From NCBI GenBank assembly GCA_902780365.1, contig CACZFE010000056.1, positions 1 to 9,487 on the forward strand: a DNA stretch of 9,487 nucleotides, read 5' to 3'. The DNA is from an uncultured Spirochaetales bacterium (lineage in GTDB: Bacteria > UBP6 > UBA1177). The notes beneath the pieces were generated by a model. The model did no database searches and was not told where the DNA came from. It was given only the letters and a program-made list of their open reading frames with translations. Both the position numbers and the translations under genes were made by a program. Shown here piece by piece: positions 1 to 6,503 of this stretch; the stretch's first letter is position 1, and every line of letters begins with the position of its first letter.

Positions 1-1866
1 GGCCTGCCTGCTCATGCTACATGGTGGGGCGAAACAGAGAAACACGGAGAAGCGGCGCCGCATACAATAACGCAGCACTGGACTCAGGCAAACGGCTGGC
101 AGAATACGACAACCGGAAGCTACAGTGCAAGCAATGTCGCGGGTGAATGCCGTTTCCGCTGCAACAAGAATTACACTTGGAGCAACGGACAGTGCGTTGC
201 AAATAAGAGAACAACTGTTGCCTGCAACACCAAACCTGGCAACACTGACTGGAACGACGGCGGCAAAAACGGCAAATTCCAGCAGACTTGGAGTGACACC
301 GGTTTGGGCAGCGAAACCTGCAATGCTACTCAGTGGGCTAATAACGATTATCACACCGAAAACAGCGGCACGACATGTATCTCCGACTACATGACTCCGA
401 GTGGTACAAATCCGGATGGCTCGACTTCTGAATGTCAGCCCGGTAATCCTGGAAGATGCAAATGCGAAAATCTGCCTACCGGCGGAATTGCAAACACTGC
501 AACAGCGATCGCACGTCATTGGGAAAACCACGGCGGCACATGGCAGTGGTGGCCGAGAAACAGCTACACCAATAACTACAGCGAGACTGCGAGCACAACT
601 GAGTGCAAATACAAGTGCAGGGCAGATGATACACACCACTTCGAGTGGAACGGTTCGGCTTGCGTCGGAAGTTCAGCAGAAAATCAATCTTGTACCGGTC
701 TTCCGGAACATGCTACATGGTGGGGTGAAACAGAAAAACGCGTAAATCCTGCTGCGGACCATAAAATAACGCAGACATGGACTCAGGTAAGCGGCGAATG
801 GAAGTGGATGCCTGTAATAGATGGATCTTATAGTGTATCCAACCCGAATAAGCCTAACGAGTGCTGGTTCCACTGCAACAAGGGCTACAAGTGGGAAAAC
901 AACCAGTGCGTTGCAAAGACAAGGACGGAAGTCGCATGCGGATCCGGCAAACCTGCTCATTCGACTTGGAACGACGGAAAATCTGACACCGAGCACGGCA
1001 AATTCGAGCAGACTTGGAGCGACACCGGTATCGGCAGTGAAACCTGCTCTGATGCTCAGTGGGCGGCTGACGACTGCTGGTTCCCGAGAAGCAAGAACTC
1101 GAACCACAGTGCAACTGCCGGAGAATGTATCTACAAATGCAACACGAATTACACTTGGAACAGCAGTCAGTCCAGTTCGGCTTGTAACGCAAATACGAAT
1201 ACTTATACATGCAGCGGCAAACCCAACGGCACTACTGTCTGGACTCAAACCAATTCCAATACGCATTCCTACACGCAGACTTGGGATGAAGATCATGCAG
1301 GCTGCAATCCTTCTGTAACTGATCCTACCAACACGAGTAGCTGCTGGTATCCGAAAGCGACATCTGCAACTTACAACGAGACTGCAAACGAAACAGAATG
1401 CCGCTACAAATGCGACGCAAACAACACCCGTTGGAACAACGCTTGTGTCCATGAAAGACCCGGTCAGTCCTGCACAGGTAAGCCTGGAAATTCAACTTGG
1501 TGGAGTTCGACCATAAAGCAGACCTGGACGCCGGCAAACGGCTGGCAGCCGACACTTACAGGAGAACACAGTTCTACCAGCAACACGACAGGCTGCTACT
1601 ACTACTGCGACGGTGAAAATTCGAATCCTCCGCATTACGATTGGAATTCCACGAACAAAACTTGTGATGCACACAAGTTGATAAATCAGGACTGTACAGG
1701 CAAAGGTGCACACAACTCGGCTTATCATCAAGATCAGATTACGCAGACATGGAACGGTTCCGCTTTTGCACCGTCAACGACAGCAACTTACAGTGCAACT
1801 GCGGTTTCGGGTCAGTGCCGCTTCTACTGCACCAACGGATATGGTCCGAATAGTGCTAAAACTGAT
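1..1866 (+). repeat. Eight-module in-frame tandem repeat (58-91 codons per module)
   Basis: Taking each module from the Cys before [TSG]-G-[KL]-P, module starts are at bases 223, 463, 691, 937, 1210, 1471 and 1693, with one incomplete module at 1-222. Visible lengths are 74 (partial), 80, 76, 82, 91, 87, 74 and 58 residues. The second module (223-462) departs from the rest: its closing half is replaced by a Pro/Gly/Ser-rich segment ending in CQPGNPGRCKC. Modules 1-2 are much closer to modules 4-5 than to their own neighbours, also at DNA level (offset about 696-726 bases), so a multi-module block was duplicated. Confidence 0.85.
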
Positions 1867-2118
1867 TGCCAGTATTGTAGCGACGGTGCAAAGAACGGAA
1901 ATGAAGCCTGTGACGGAACTGCCGGTGTTCCCTCTACTTATTATTGCTATAAGAAAAGAGCAGAAAAATGTGATGGCGGTTGTGATGGTGATTATGATTG
2001 TTACGATATATATAATTATGCTTGCAGTAGCAGTTGTAGTCTAACTAGAGCAAGCACAGCAGCTGTGGAGGGAGTCAAAACATATTCGGATTATACATCA
2101 ACAAAATGCCCTAATTAA
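1..2118 (+). CDS. Cysteine-rich modular repeat protein, 5'-truncated by the window edge
   Basis: Frame 1 is open from base 1 to the TAA at 2116-2118, giving 705 visible residues with no start. The ATG at 304 is internal to a repeat and should not be taken as the start. The protein is made of diverged modules that each open with C-[TSG]-G-[KL]-P. They continue with a W, then [IF]-x-Q-T-W, then Y-S/N-x-T-A, and close with E-C-x-[YF]-x-C-N-x-N-Y-x-W-x(3-6)-C. Modules begin at residues 75, 155, 231, 313, 404, 491 and 565, and the window opens inside an earlier one. The last 83 residues (623-705) are a different Cys-rich tail carrying NGNEACDG and CDGGCDGDYDC. The even, recurrent cysteines suggest disulfide-stabilised modules exported from the cytoplasm, but any signal peptide lies outside the window. 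There is no enzymatic motif. The tail faintly recalls the NG-x-x-E-x-CD-G pattern of myxobacterial Cys-rich repeats. A surface or adhesin-like structural role is inference. I do not recognise the family. Confidence 0.9.
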   Translation, partial: GLPAHATWWGETEKHGEAAPHTITQHWTQANGWQNTTTGSYSASNVAGECRFRCNKNYTWSNGQCVANKRTTVACNTKPGNTDWNDGGKNGKFQQTWSDTGLGSETCNATQWANNDYHTENSGTTCISDYMTPSGTNPDGSTSECQPGNPGRCKCENLPTGGIANTATAIARHWENHGGTWQWWPRNSYTNNYSETASTTECKYKCRADDTHHFEWNGSACVGSSAENQSCTGLPEHATWWGETEKRVNPAADHKITQTWTQVSGEWKWMPVIDGSYSVSNPNKPNECWFHCNKGYKWENNQCVAKTRTEVACGSGKPAHSTWNDGKSDTEHGKFEQTWSDTGIGSETCSDAQWAADDCWFPRSKNSNHSATAGECIYKCNTNYTWNSSQSSSACNANTNTYTCSGKPNGTTVWTQTNSNTHSYTQTWDEDHAGCNPSVTDPTNTSSCWYPKATSATYNETANETECRYKCDANNTRWNNACVHERPGQSCTGKPGNSTWWSSTIKQTWTPANGWQPTLTGEHSSTSNTTGCYYYCDGENSNPPHYDWNSTNKTCDAHKLINQDCTGKGAHNSAYHQDQITQTWNGSAFAPSTTATYSATAVSGQCRFYCTNGYGPNSAKTDCQYCSDGAKNGNEACDGTAGVPSTYYCYKKRAEKCDGGCDGDYDCYDIYNYACSSSCSLTRASTAAVEGVKTYSDYTSTKCPN

Positions 2119-2143
2119 ATATTTTAATTCCCTGTCGCATATC

Positions 2144-2148
2144 AGGAG
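2144..2148 (+). promoter_or_regulatory. Ribosome binding site of the sulfotransferase gene
   Basis: AGGAG lies only 3 bases before the ATG at 2152, which is a short spacing. No other start is available downstream of the in-frame TAA at 2125, so this start is still favoured. The 33-base gap to the previous gene shows no clear promoter or terminator, which is compatible with co-transcription. Confidence 0.5.
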
Positions 2149-2151
2149 CTC

Positions 2152-3255
2152 ATGGATAAACCGATAAGCCTTGCTCACCCTCTGCTGATCACTAAATTCC
2201 CGGTTTTTCTAAGGTATATTTCCGAAAACAGGCATGATATCTGCAAAAAATATTATCCTCAGATTCTTCTTTGCGGTCTTGCCTCACTCTTTTTGACGCC
2301 TTTTGTCTGTGCTGAAAGCCTGATATGCCGCAAAGCGGTGAAAAACAGCACTGTCAAGTCGCCTCTTTTTGTTCTCGGGCACTGGAGATGCGGAACGACT
2401 CTTCTCTATTTTCTCCTGGCGCAGGATAAACAGTTCGGTTTTGTAGACCCTATGATGACTTTCACGATGAATTTCTATCATCTTTTAGGCTGGGTTTTCA
2501 GACCGACAATCGTTGCGCATCTCCACGAAGGGCGTCCGATGGACAACATCAAATATGCTATGTCACTTCCGATAGAAGAATATATTTCGTTCAGCACGAT
2601 GGAATCAGAGAGCGTCTACCCCCTCAACTTTTTTCCGAAATCGTTCATCAGCTACAACAAAAACGCATTTATTGATGAGTTTCCTGAGAAGAAGCGGGAA
2701 AAGTGGAAAAAAAGCTGGGATTATTTTTTAAGGAAGGTGACTGCTCTCAATGGCGGAAAAAGTCTTCTCCTGAAAAGCCCCGATAACACGGCCCGTGTCA
2801 GGTTTTTGAAAGAGATCTATCCCGATGCAAAATTTGTGAACATCTACCGAGATCCTTATACAGTTATCCGCTCAACTATGCACCTTTACGACAAAATGAT
2901 GTCGCACTGGTCGCTTGAGGAGATTCCACCGGTGGAAACGATGGAAGACTGGATTATTGAAACATTCAAAATGATGTATGAAGCATATTTCAGGGAAATT
3001 CAGGCGCTTCCTCCGCATACTCTTTTCGAGATAAGGTTCGAGGATTTCGAAAAGGATCCTCTGCCGATTCTTGAAAACATGTATTCAGTACTCAATTTAA
3101 GCGGTTTTGACAAGGCACTTCCGCAAATAAAGGCATATTGGGAAAGCCTTGCAGGATACGAGAAGAATAAATTCGACTACCCTGAAAGACTTGTGAAAAA
3201 GATTAACGACAGCCTCGGTTTTTATTTTGAGCATTACGGATATGAGAAAATATAA
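2152..3255 (+). CDS. PAPS-dependent sulfotransferase (Sulfotransfer_3-like)
   Basis: This is a 367-residue protein predicted to move a sulfuryl group from PAPS to an unidentified acceptor. Residues 73-85 hold the 5'-phosphosulfate loop, read as FVLGHWRCGTTLL; many relatives have Ser where this one has Cys80. Residues 205-220 (LLLKSPDNTARVRFLK) match the strand and helix after the loop that carry a conserved Lys. Residues 226-241 (AKFVNIYRDPYTVIRS) form the 3'-phosphate-binding motif with R233 and S241. A hydrophobic stretch at 38-55 precedes the catalytic domain and could anchor it at the inner membrane. The length is normal for bacterial members with this N-terminal extension. It follows the Cys-rich repeat gene by 33 bases and overlaps the next small gene. 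The family assignment is confident. The substrate is unknown: lipid, glycan or protein tyrosine are all possible. Confidence 0.88.
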   Translation: MDKPISLAHPLLITKFPVFLRYISENRHDICKKYYPQILLCGLASLFLTPFVCAESLICRKAVKNSTVKSPLFVLGHWRCGTTLLYFLLAQDKQFGFVDPMMTFTMNFYHLLGWVFRPTIVAHLHEGRPMDNIKYAMSLPIEEYISFSTMESESVYPLNFFPKSFISYNKNAFIDEFPEKKREKWKKSWDYFLRKVTALNGGKSLLLKSPDNTARVRFLKEIYPDAKFVNIYRDPYTVIRSTMHLYDKMMSHWSLEEIPPVETMEDWIIETFKMMYEAYFREIQALPPHTLFEIRFEDFEKDPLPILENMYSVLNLSGFDKALPQIKAYWESLAGYEKNKFDYPERLVKKINDSLGFYFEHYGYEKI

Positions 3256-3652
3256 TAAGCCGGAAAAACTTTTTAATATTGCTCACTTGGGTGCCAAAGT
3301 TGTTGCTGTTATTATGCTTATTGTATATTTAATTGTATACTTAAAAACAAAAAAGGGGATATTTTTGTCGTTTGTCGGTCCGGCCGTTTTCTTTATAATT
3401 TTTCTGTTGTACCACCGTCTGTTGGTACAGTTTCATAAAAAAGGACTTTATACATCATGGCAGGCATCCGAATTTTACAGGAAATGCTGCGAAGAGAACA
3501 TCTCTGTTTTGCAGGAAGAAAATTTTGAGAAAGCTGCCGATATATATTTTTCAATTTTCGGAACAGAGCAATACCTTGGCATCGGAACACTGTCTGACCA
3601 CATGGCTGAAATCTATGCTGCTGGCAAGGAAATAACTGAAAAAAACAGGTGA
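3242..3652 (+). CDS. Small two-helix membrane protein of unknown function
   Basis: This gives 136 residues from the ATG at 3242, which overlaps the last 14 bases of the sulfotransferase gene. A TTG at 3227 would add five residues (MSITD), but neither start has a strong Shine-Dalgarno sequence, so translational coupling is likely. Residues 14-34 and 39-57 are strongly hydrophobic and form a hairpin of two membrane helices joined by a short basic loop (KTKKG). Residues 58-136 form a soluble tail with two adjacent cysteines (KCC, 81-83) and a Tyr/Glu-rich helical character. The tail is probably cytoplasmic. I recognise no family. Its position between a sulfotransferase and an Lgt-like enzyme suggests an accessory or scaffold role for one of them, which is inference only. 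Confidence 0.72.
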   Translation: MRKYNKPEKLFNIAHLGAKVVAVIMLIVYLIVYLKTKKGIFLSFVGPAVFFIIFLLYHRLLVQFHKKGLYTSWQASEFYRKCCEENISVLQEENFEKAADIYFSIFGTEQYLGIGTLSDHMAEIYAAGKEITEKNR

Positions 3653-3656
3653 GAAT

Positions 3657-4433
3657 ATGTTTTTAAGCACTAAATTCTTAGGCGCAACTGTTTACATGTG
3701 GGGACATATTTTGGCAAGTCTCCTTGTAATCGTCTTTTGTTGCCGTTATTTTAAGAATTTTAGGATAGATTCTGAAAAAGCGTTCCTGCTTGCGGTTTCG
3801 ATAGTTCCTTTTGCGATTTCAGCAATTTTAATCACCAGAAATTTTGACAATACCAATGGTGCTTTCAACTGGGTAAGAGCGGTTGTTTTCATTCCCGTCG
3901 TCATTTATATGCTTGCTATTGCTCTGGATATGTCTTTTGCCAGAACGATGGATTTCCTTGCCCCGTGCGCGGCACTCCACCACGGAGTCGCCCATTTTTT
4001 CTGTATTTTTGCAGGTTGTTGCCAGGGTTATCCATCAACATTTGGAATCTGGAATGTAAAACAGCATGATTATCTCTTTCCGGTCCAGCTGTTCGAGTCT
4101 GCGACTTCACTTCTTGTTTTCTGGTATATGGTCAGGTATGCAAAAAAGAAAAATTACGAGCTGCACGGCATTTCCTATGCACAGTATCTTCTTCTTTTCG
4201 GCCTGACACGGACATTCTGGGAATTTTTCAGGGACAATACCGAAGTCCGCTGGCAGATTTCAATATTTCAATATTATTCGTTTGCTGCGTTTGTATTAGG
4301 CTTGATCTGGCTGTGCATCGTAGTTTATCTCAGGAAACATCCGGAATTTGTTGAAAAACACAAGATTCTGTTAAGGGACGATGTCGGTGAACTCACCAGA
4401 ATCAAAATGTTTCTGAGAAAAAGGAACATATAA
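3657..4433 (+). CDS. Lgt-superfamily integral membrane protein (prolipoprotein diacylglyceryl transferase-like)
   Basis: This 258-residue, roughly seven-helix membrane protein starts at ATG 3657 behind AGGTGAGA, 4 bases after the previous stop. Homology to Lgt is seen in order. Residues 115-132 read FCIFAGCCQGYPSTFGIW, the GCC-type version of the Lgt signature. Residues 141-147 read FPVQLFE, matching the conserved P-x-Q-L-Y-E segment. Residues 182-192 read GLTRTFWEFFR, matching the R-x3-E-x2-R motif that holds R239 and E243 of E. coli Lgt. The counterpart of catalytic H103 is not found, and the position of R143 aligns with His113 rather than Arg. It may therefore not make lipoproteins. A divergent lipid-dependent transferase is possible. 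The basic C-terminus (226-258) is probably cytoplasmic. It is probably the last gene of the unit starting at or before the repeat protein. The superfamily call is good and the reaction is unknown. Confidence 0.75.
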   Translation: MFLSTKFLGATVYMWGHILASLLVIVFCCRYFKNFRIDSEKAFLLAVSIVPFAISAILITRNFDNTNGAFNWVRAVVFIPVVIYMLAIALDMSFARTMDFLAPCAALHHGVAHFFCIFAGCCQGYPSTFGIWNVKQHDYLFPVQLFESATSLLVFWYMVRYAKKKNYELHGISYAQYLLLFGLTRTFWEFFRDNTEVRWQISIFQYYSFAAFVLGLIWLCIVVYLRKHPEFVEKHKILLRDDVGELTRIKMFLRKRNI

Positions 4434-4460
4434 TCCTCTCGCAATTTCCAAAAAATCGTG

Positions 4461-4466
4461 TATAAT
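4461..4466 (+). promoter_or_regulatory. -10 box (TATAAT) of the AAA-ATPase_like gene
   Basis: A perfect TATAAT lies 31 bases before the ATG at 4497. The -35 region (4437-4444) is poor, the best match being TCGCAA. This suggests the gene has its own promoter and is separate from the upstream unit. The box also falls inside the longer GTG-initiated frame (from 4458), which argues against that start. Confidence 0.5.
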
Positions 4467-4484
4467 ACGGCGGTTTTGATGTGC

Positions 4485-4490
4485 GGAGGA
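4485..4490 (+). promoter_or_regulatory. Ribosome binding site deciding the start at 4497
   Basis: GGAGGA sits 6 bases before the ATG at 4497, which is ideal spacing. The in-frame GTG at 4458 would add 13 residues with no family support and would overlap the promoter, so 4497 is preferred. Confidence 0.8.
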
Positions 4491-4496
4491 ATAAAA

Positions 4497-6035
4497 ATGT
4501 TAAAAAGATTGCCTATCGGTGAACAGGATTTTGCCGGACTTGTTGAATTTAACGCAATTTATGCCGATAAAACAGAATTGATTTATAATTTATCCAATCT
4601 TTCAAAATATGTGTTCCTGTCCCGTCCGCGCAGATTCGGAAAATCGCTGTTGATTTCAACACTCAGATATTTGTTCGAGGGAAGAAAGGAGCTGTTCAAA
4701 GGCTGCTGGATCGAAGATAAAATCGACTGGAAACCTGTTCCGGTCGTCAGAATCGATTTCACAAGCCGCAGTTTTTTCAGGCGTCCGCTTTCTCTGGCGA
4801 TCAACGAAATGCTTGATGACAACGCGGAAAGATACGGTGTCGGGCTTACATGCGAGGACAACAAAAACAGATTTGCCGAACTTATCAAAAAACTTTATGA
4901 AAAAACGGGCGAAAAAGTCGTCATTTTAGCAGATGAATACGACAAGCCGATAATTGAATATATCAACGAACCGGAACATGCCGAAGAAAACCGCATGATC
5001 CTGCGCAATTTTTACGGTGTCATCAAGGCCTGCAGTGATACGCTGAGATTTGTGTTTATCACTGGAATTTCAAGGTTTTCCAAGCTTTCCATTTTTTCTG
5101 AACTCAATAATCTGGTCGATATTTCGATGGACAGGAATTTTGCTGCGATCTGCGGATTCACGAAAGAAGATCTGGATAAATATTTCAGCGAATACAAAGA
5201 TGCGGCGTGCGGAGAACTTGAAATTTCCCGCGGAGAGCTCGATGAAAAAATAAGATTCTGGTATGACGGATACAAATTTGACGGCAGCACGCACATTTAC
5301 AATCCCTTTTCAATGCTCAATTTTTTTGCTAAAAGAGAGTTCAAAAACTTCTGGTTCGAAAGCGGTCTTCCTAAACTTCTGGTCGATTTTATCCGCGAAA
5401 ACGGGATCGATGTCAAAGAACTGGACAATGCAGCACTTCCTGAGGCAACACTCAACAATTTCGATGTTGCGAAAATAAACATAAAATCGCTGATGTTCCA
5501 GACCGGTTATCTCACGATCGCAGGAAGAACAGAATCGGGGAAATATATTCTCAATTATCCCAATGAAGAAGTCCGTCAGTCGTTTGCTGCGTATTTGGTT
5601 GATAATTTCACGGATCAGAAATACGAAGATAGAGACGAGCGTATTATGGATGCACTCAAAGCAGGAGACCTTGACGGTTTCGCTGCCGGAGTCAATTCGC
5701 TTTTAGCATCAATTCCCTACCAGATAATCCCGAAAGAAAACGAAAACTATTATTCGTCGCTGATTTATGTGATGCTCCGCGTGATGGCAGCAAATATCAC
5801 GAGCGAGCTCTCATCTTATCACGGCAGAGCCGATGCAGTCATCAAAACGAAAGATTTTATTTATATTTTTGAGTACAAAATGGCGCCACACACTTCGGAA
5901 GAAGGTATAAATCAAATAAAAACACAGGGTTATGCTGATGAATTTATGTCGGATCCCCGCAAGAAAATAGCCGTTTCGTTTGTGGTTGACAGAGAAAAAC
6001 GGCAGATTACAGATTTCATCAGGGAAGAATTATAG
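4497..6035 (+). CDS. AAA-ATPase_like (DUF1703-type) protein with C-terminal PD-(D/E)XK nuclease-like domain
   Basis: This 512-residue protein is full length for the family. The N-terminus (LPIGEQDFAGLV, 5-16, then YADKT, 22-26) is characteristic. Walker A is at 42-55 (SRPRRFGKSLLIST). Walker B is at 141-149 (VVILADEYD). A sensor-like segment is at 184-193 (RFVFITGISR). FWYDGYKF at 254-261 and YNPFS at 268-272 are typical of the middle region. The C-terminal domain holds the nuclease-like core: GRADAVI at 443-449 and YIFEYKM at 456-462, that is D446 and E459-x-K461. These proteins are cytoplasmic, occur in many copies in some genomes and have no settled function; mobility or defence roles have been suggested only by analogy. 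The reading frame is intact and the motifs complete. It has its own promoter-like box and sits between the modification-like operon and the IS scar, so it may be an accessory insertion. Confidence 0.92.
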   Translation: MLKRLPIGEQDFAGLVEFNAIYADKTELIYNLSNLSKYVFLSRPRRFGKSLLISTLRYLFEGRKELFKGCWIEDKIDWKPVPVVRIDFTSRSFFRRPLSLAINEMLDDNAERYGVGLTCEDNKNRFAELIKKLYEKTGEKVVILADEYDKPIIEYINEPEHAEENRMILRNFYGVIKACSDTLRFVFITGISRFSKLSIFSELNNLVDISMDRNFAAICGFTKEDLDKYFSEYKDAACGELEISRGELDEKIRFWYDGYKFDGSTHIYNPFSMLNFFAKREFKNFWFESGLPKLLVDFIRENGIDVKELDNAALPEATLNNFDVAKINIKSLMFQTGYLTIAGRTESGKYILNYPNEEVRQSFAAYLVDNFTDQKYEDRDERIMDALKAGDLDGFAAGVNSLLASIPYQIIPKENENYYSSLIYVMLRVMAANITSELSSYHGRADAVIKTKDFIYIFEYKMAPHTSEEGINQIKTQGYADEFMSDPRKKIAVSFVVDREKRQITDFIREEL

Positions 6036-6112
6036 AATCTCATGAAATGCCATTCATCAGAACAACGTATAATGGTCAAGCATTTCTGGACAGAAAAATC
6101 CTCCGAAAAAGT

Positions 6113-6241
6113 GTTTTTTATCGCAGCATGAGTTGTCATACCGTAAATAGCGGCGATTTCCGCTATCGTTTTGTCTCCCTTTTCTGCCTCGAAAGCTACT
6201 TTTGCCTTAAACGCTGAATCGCGCATCCTTAATCTCCTCAT
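6113..6241 (-). pseudogene. N-terminal remnant of an IS3-type OrfA transposase (HTH_Tnp_1)
   Basis: On the minus strand an ATG at 6241, preceded by AGGAGA with 7-base spacing, opens a frame that begins MRRLRMRDSAFKAKVAFEAE and continues GDKTIAEIAAIYGM. This is the first half of the OrfA helix-turn-helix of IS3/IS150-like elements. After about 36-43 codons the family resemblance stops and the expected Trp-Lys segment is missing. The open frame then drifts antisense into the end of the AAA-ATPase_like gene (to 5930), which I do not regard as coding. There is no OrfB. The element is decayed or was cut by a rearrangement, although the start and ribosome binding site remain intact. Confidence 0.68.
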
Positions 6242-6347
6242 TGTAAACTCTCCTAAAACAAAGGTTAATCTATTTACACTTCAACCTCTGGCCAGTTTTT
6301 GTTTACCACTATACGCCAATTTTTACACCACTTTTACCCTGCAAACC

Positions 6348-6359
6348 ATGCTAAAGCAT
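6348..6359. repeat. Short palindrome ATGCT-AA-AGCAT
   Basis: This is a perfect 5-base inverted repeat around a 2-base centre, lying between the outer inverted-repeat arms. It could be an operator-like protein site. It has no T tract, so it is unlikely to be a terminator. Confidence 0.4.
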
Positions 6360-6376
6360 TGATTTTATTTATAAAA

Positions 6377-6428
6377 CACAATATTTGTATATTTTCGCAT
6401 GCAGCAAAAAAATGTTAAAAATATTGTG
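6377..6428. repeat. Inner 10-base inverted repeat CACAATATTT / AAATATTGTG
   Basis: The arms 6377-6386 and 6419-6428 are perfect inverted copies separated by 32 bases. They lie wholly inside the outer inverted repeat. GCATGC (6397-6402), itself palindromic, is near the centre. The AT-rich stem is weak as an RNA hairpin and more likely a DNA-level signal or IS relic. Confidence 0.5.
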
Positions 6429-6503
6429 CAAAAAAAACAAAAAACTGGTGTAAAAAGCAGTATAAATTTTGTTTTGTGCAGAGATGTTTTAGAAAAGTTT
6501 CAT

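Larger units (their letters stand above)
6310..6464. repeat. Imperfect inverted repeat pair, arms 6310-6330 and 6446-6464
   Basis: TTTTTACACCA (6320-6330) is exactly inverted as TGGTGTAAAAA (6446-6456). Beyond a short unequal gap, TATAC (6310-6314) is inverted as GTATA (6460-6464). The arms face outward from a 115-base centre: the left arm is next to the OrfA remnant, and the right arm would be the end of a second element or of a partly deleted copy. This could be an IS end pair left after deletion, or repeated transposase binding sites. Confidence 0.55.
6242..6503. other. AT-rich gene-free stretch with nested inverted repeats; probable IS end and scar
   Basis: No supported gene lies here. 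The part next to the OrfA start (6242-6330) should be the leader and end of that element. It carries GTGTAAA on the minus strand at 6273-6279 and 6322-6328, and the same motif appears on the plus strand at 6448-6454. CCAGTTTTTGTTT (6292-6304) recurs in inverted form at 6434-6448 with one extra base. The middle is dominated by A and T runs and three symmetrical sequences listed separately. No credible promoter with both boxes was found. Confidence 0.5.

Noticed and set aside
673..1452. A 259-codon minus-strand frame
   Set aside because: It is the antisense of the repeat gene. Its Val/Arg/Cys-rich composition follows from the codons opposite, and it has no independent signal.
1..1866. A CRISPR-like or noncoding tandem array
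   Set aside because: Periodicity is in codons, units are 174-273 bases and divergent, and the frame is uninterrupted.
304..2118. A repeat-protein gene starting at ATG 304
   Set aside because: The same frame is open back to base 1 and already encodes module 1 and part of module 2, so this ATG is internal.
1..2118. Enrichment of N-x-S/T glycosylation sequons (I count about 19)
   Set aside because: The protein is so rich in Asn, Ser and Thr that a number in this range is expected by composition.
4458..4496. GTG start for the AAA-ATPase_like gene
   Set aside because: It overlaps the TATAAT box, and a better Shine-Dalgarno sequence serves the ATG at 4497.
4497..6035. Calling the AAA-ATPase_like/PD-(D/E)XK gene an anti-phage defence system
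   Set aside because: The domains are compatible, but no partner genes or known defence neighbours are present and the family has no settled function.
6042..6057. Hairpin ATGAA/TTCAT after the AAA-ATPase_like stop as a terminator
   Set aside because: The stem is only 5 weak pairs and no T run follows.
5930..6112. Continuation of the OrfA frame
   Set aside because: After about codon 43 there is no transposase similarity, and the last part is antisense to conserved codons of the AAA-ATPase_like gene.
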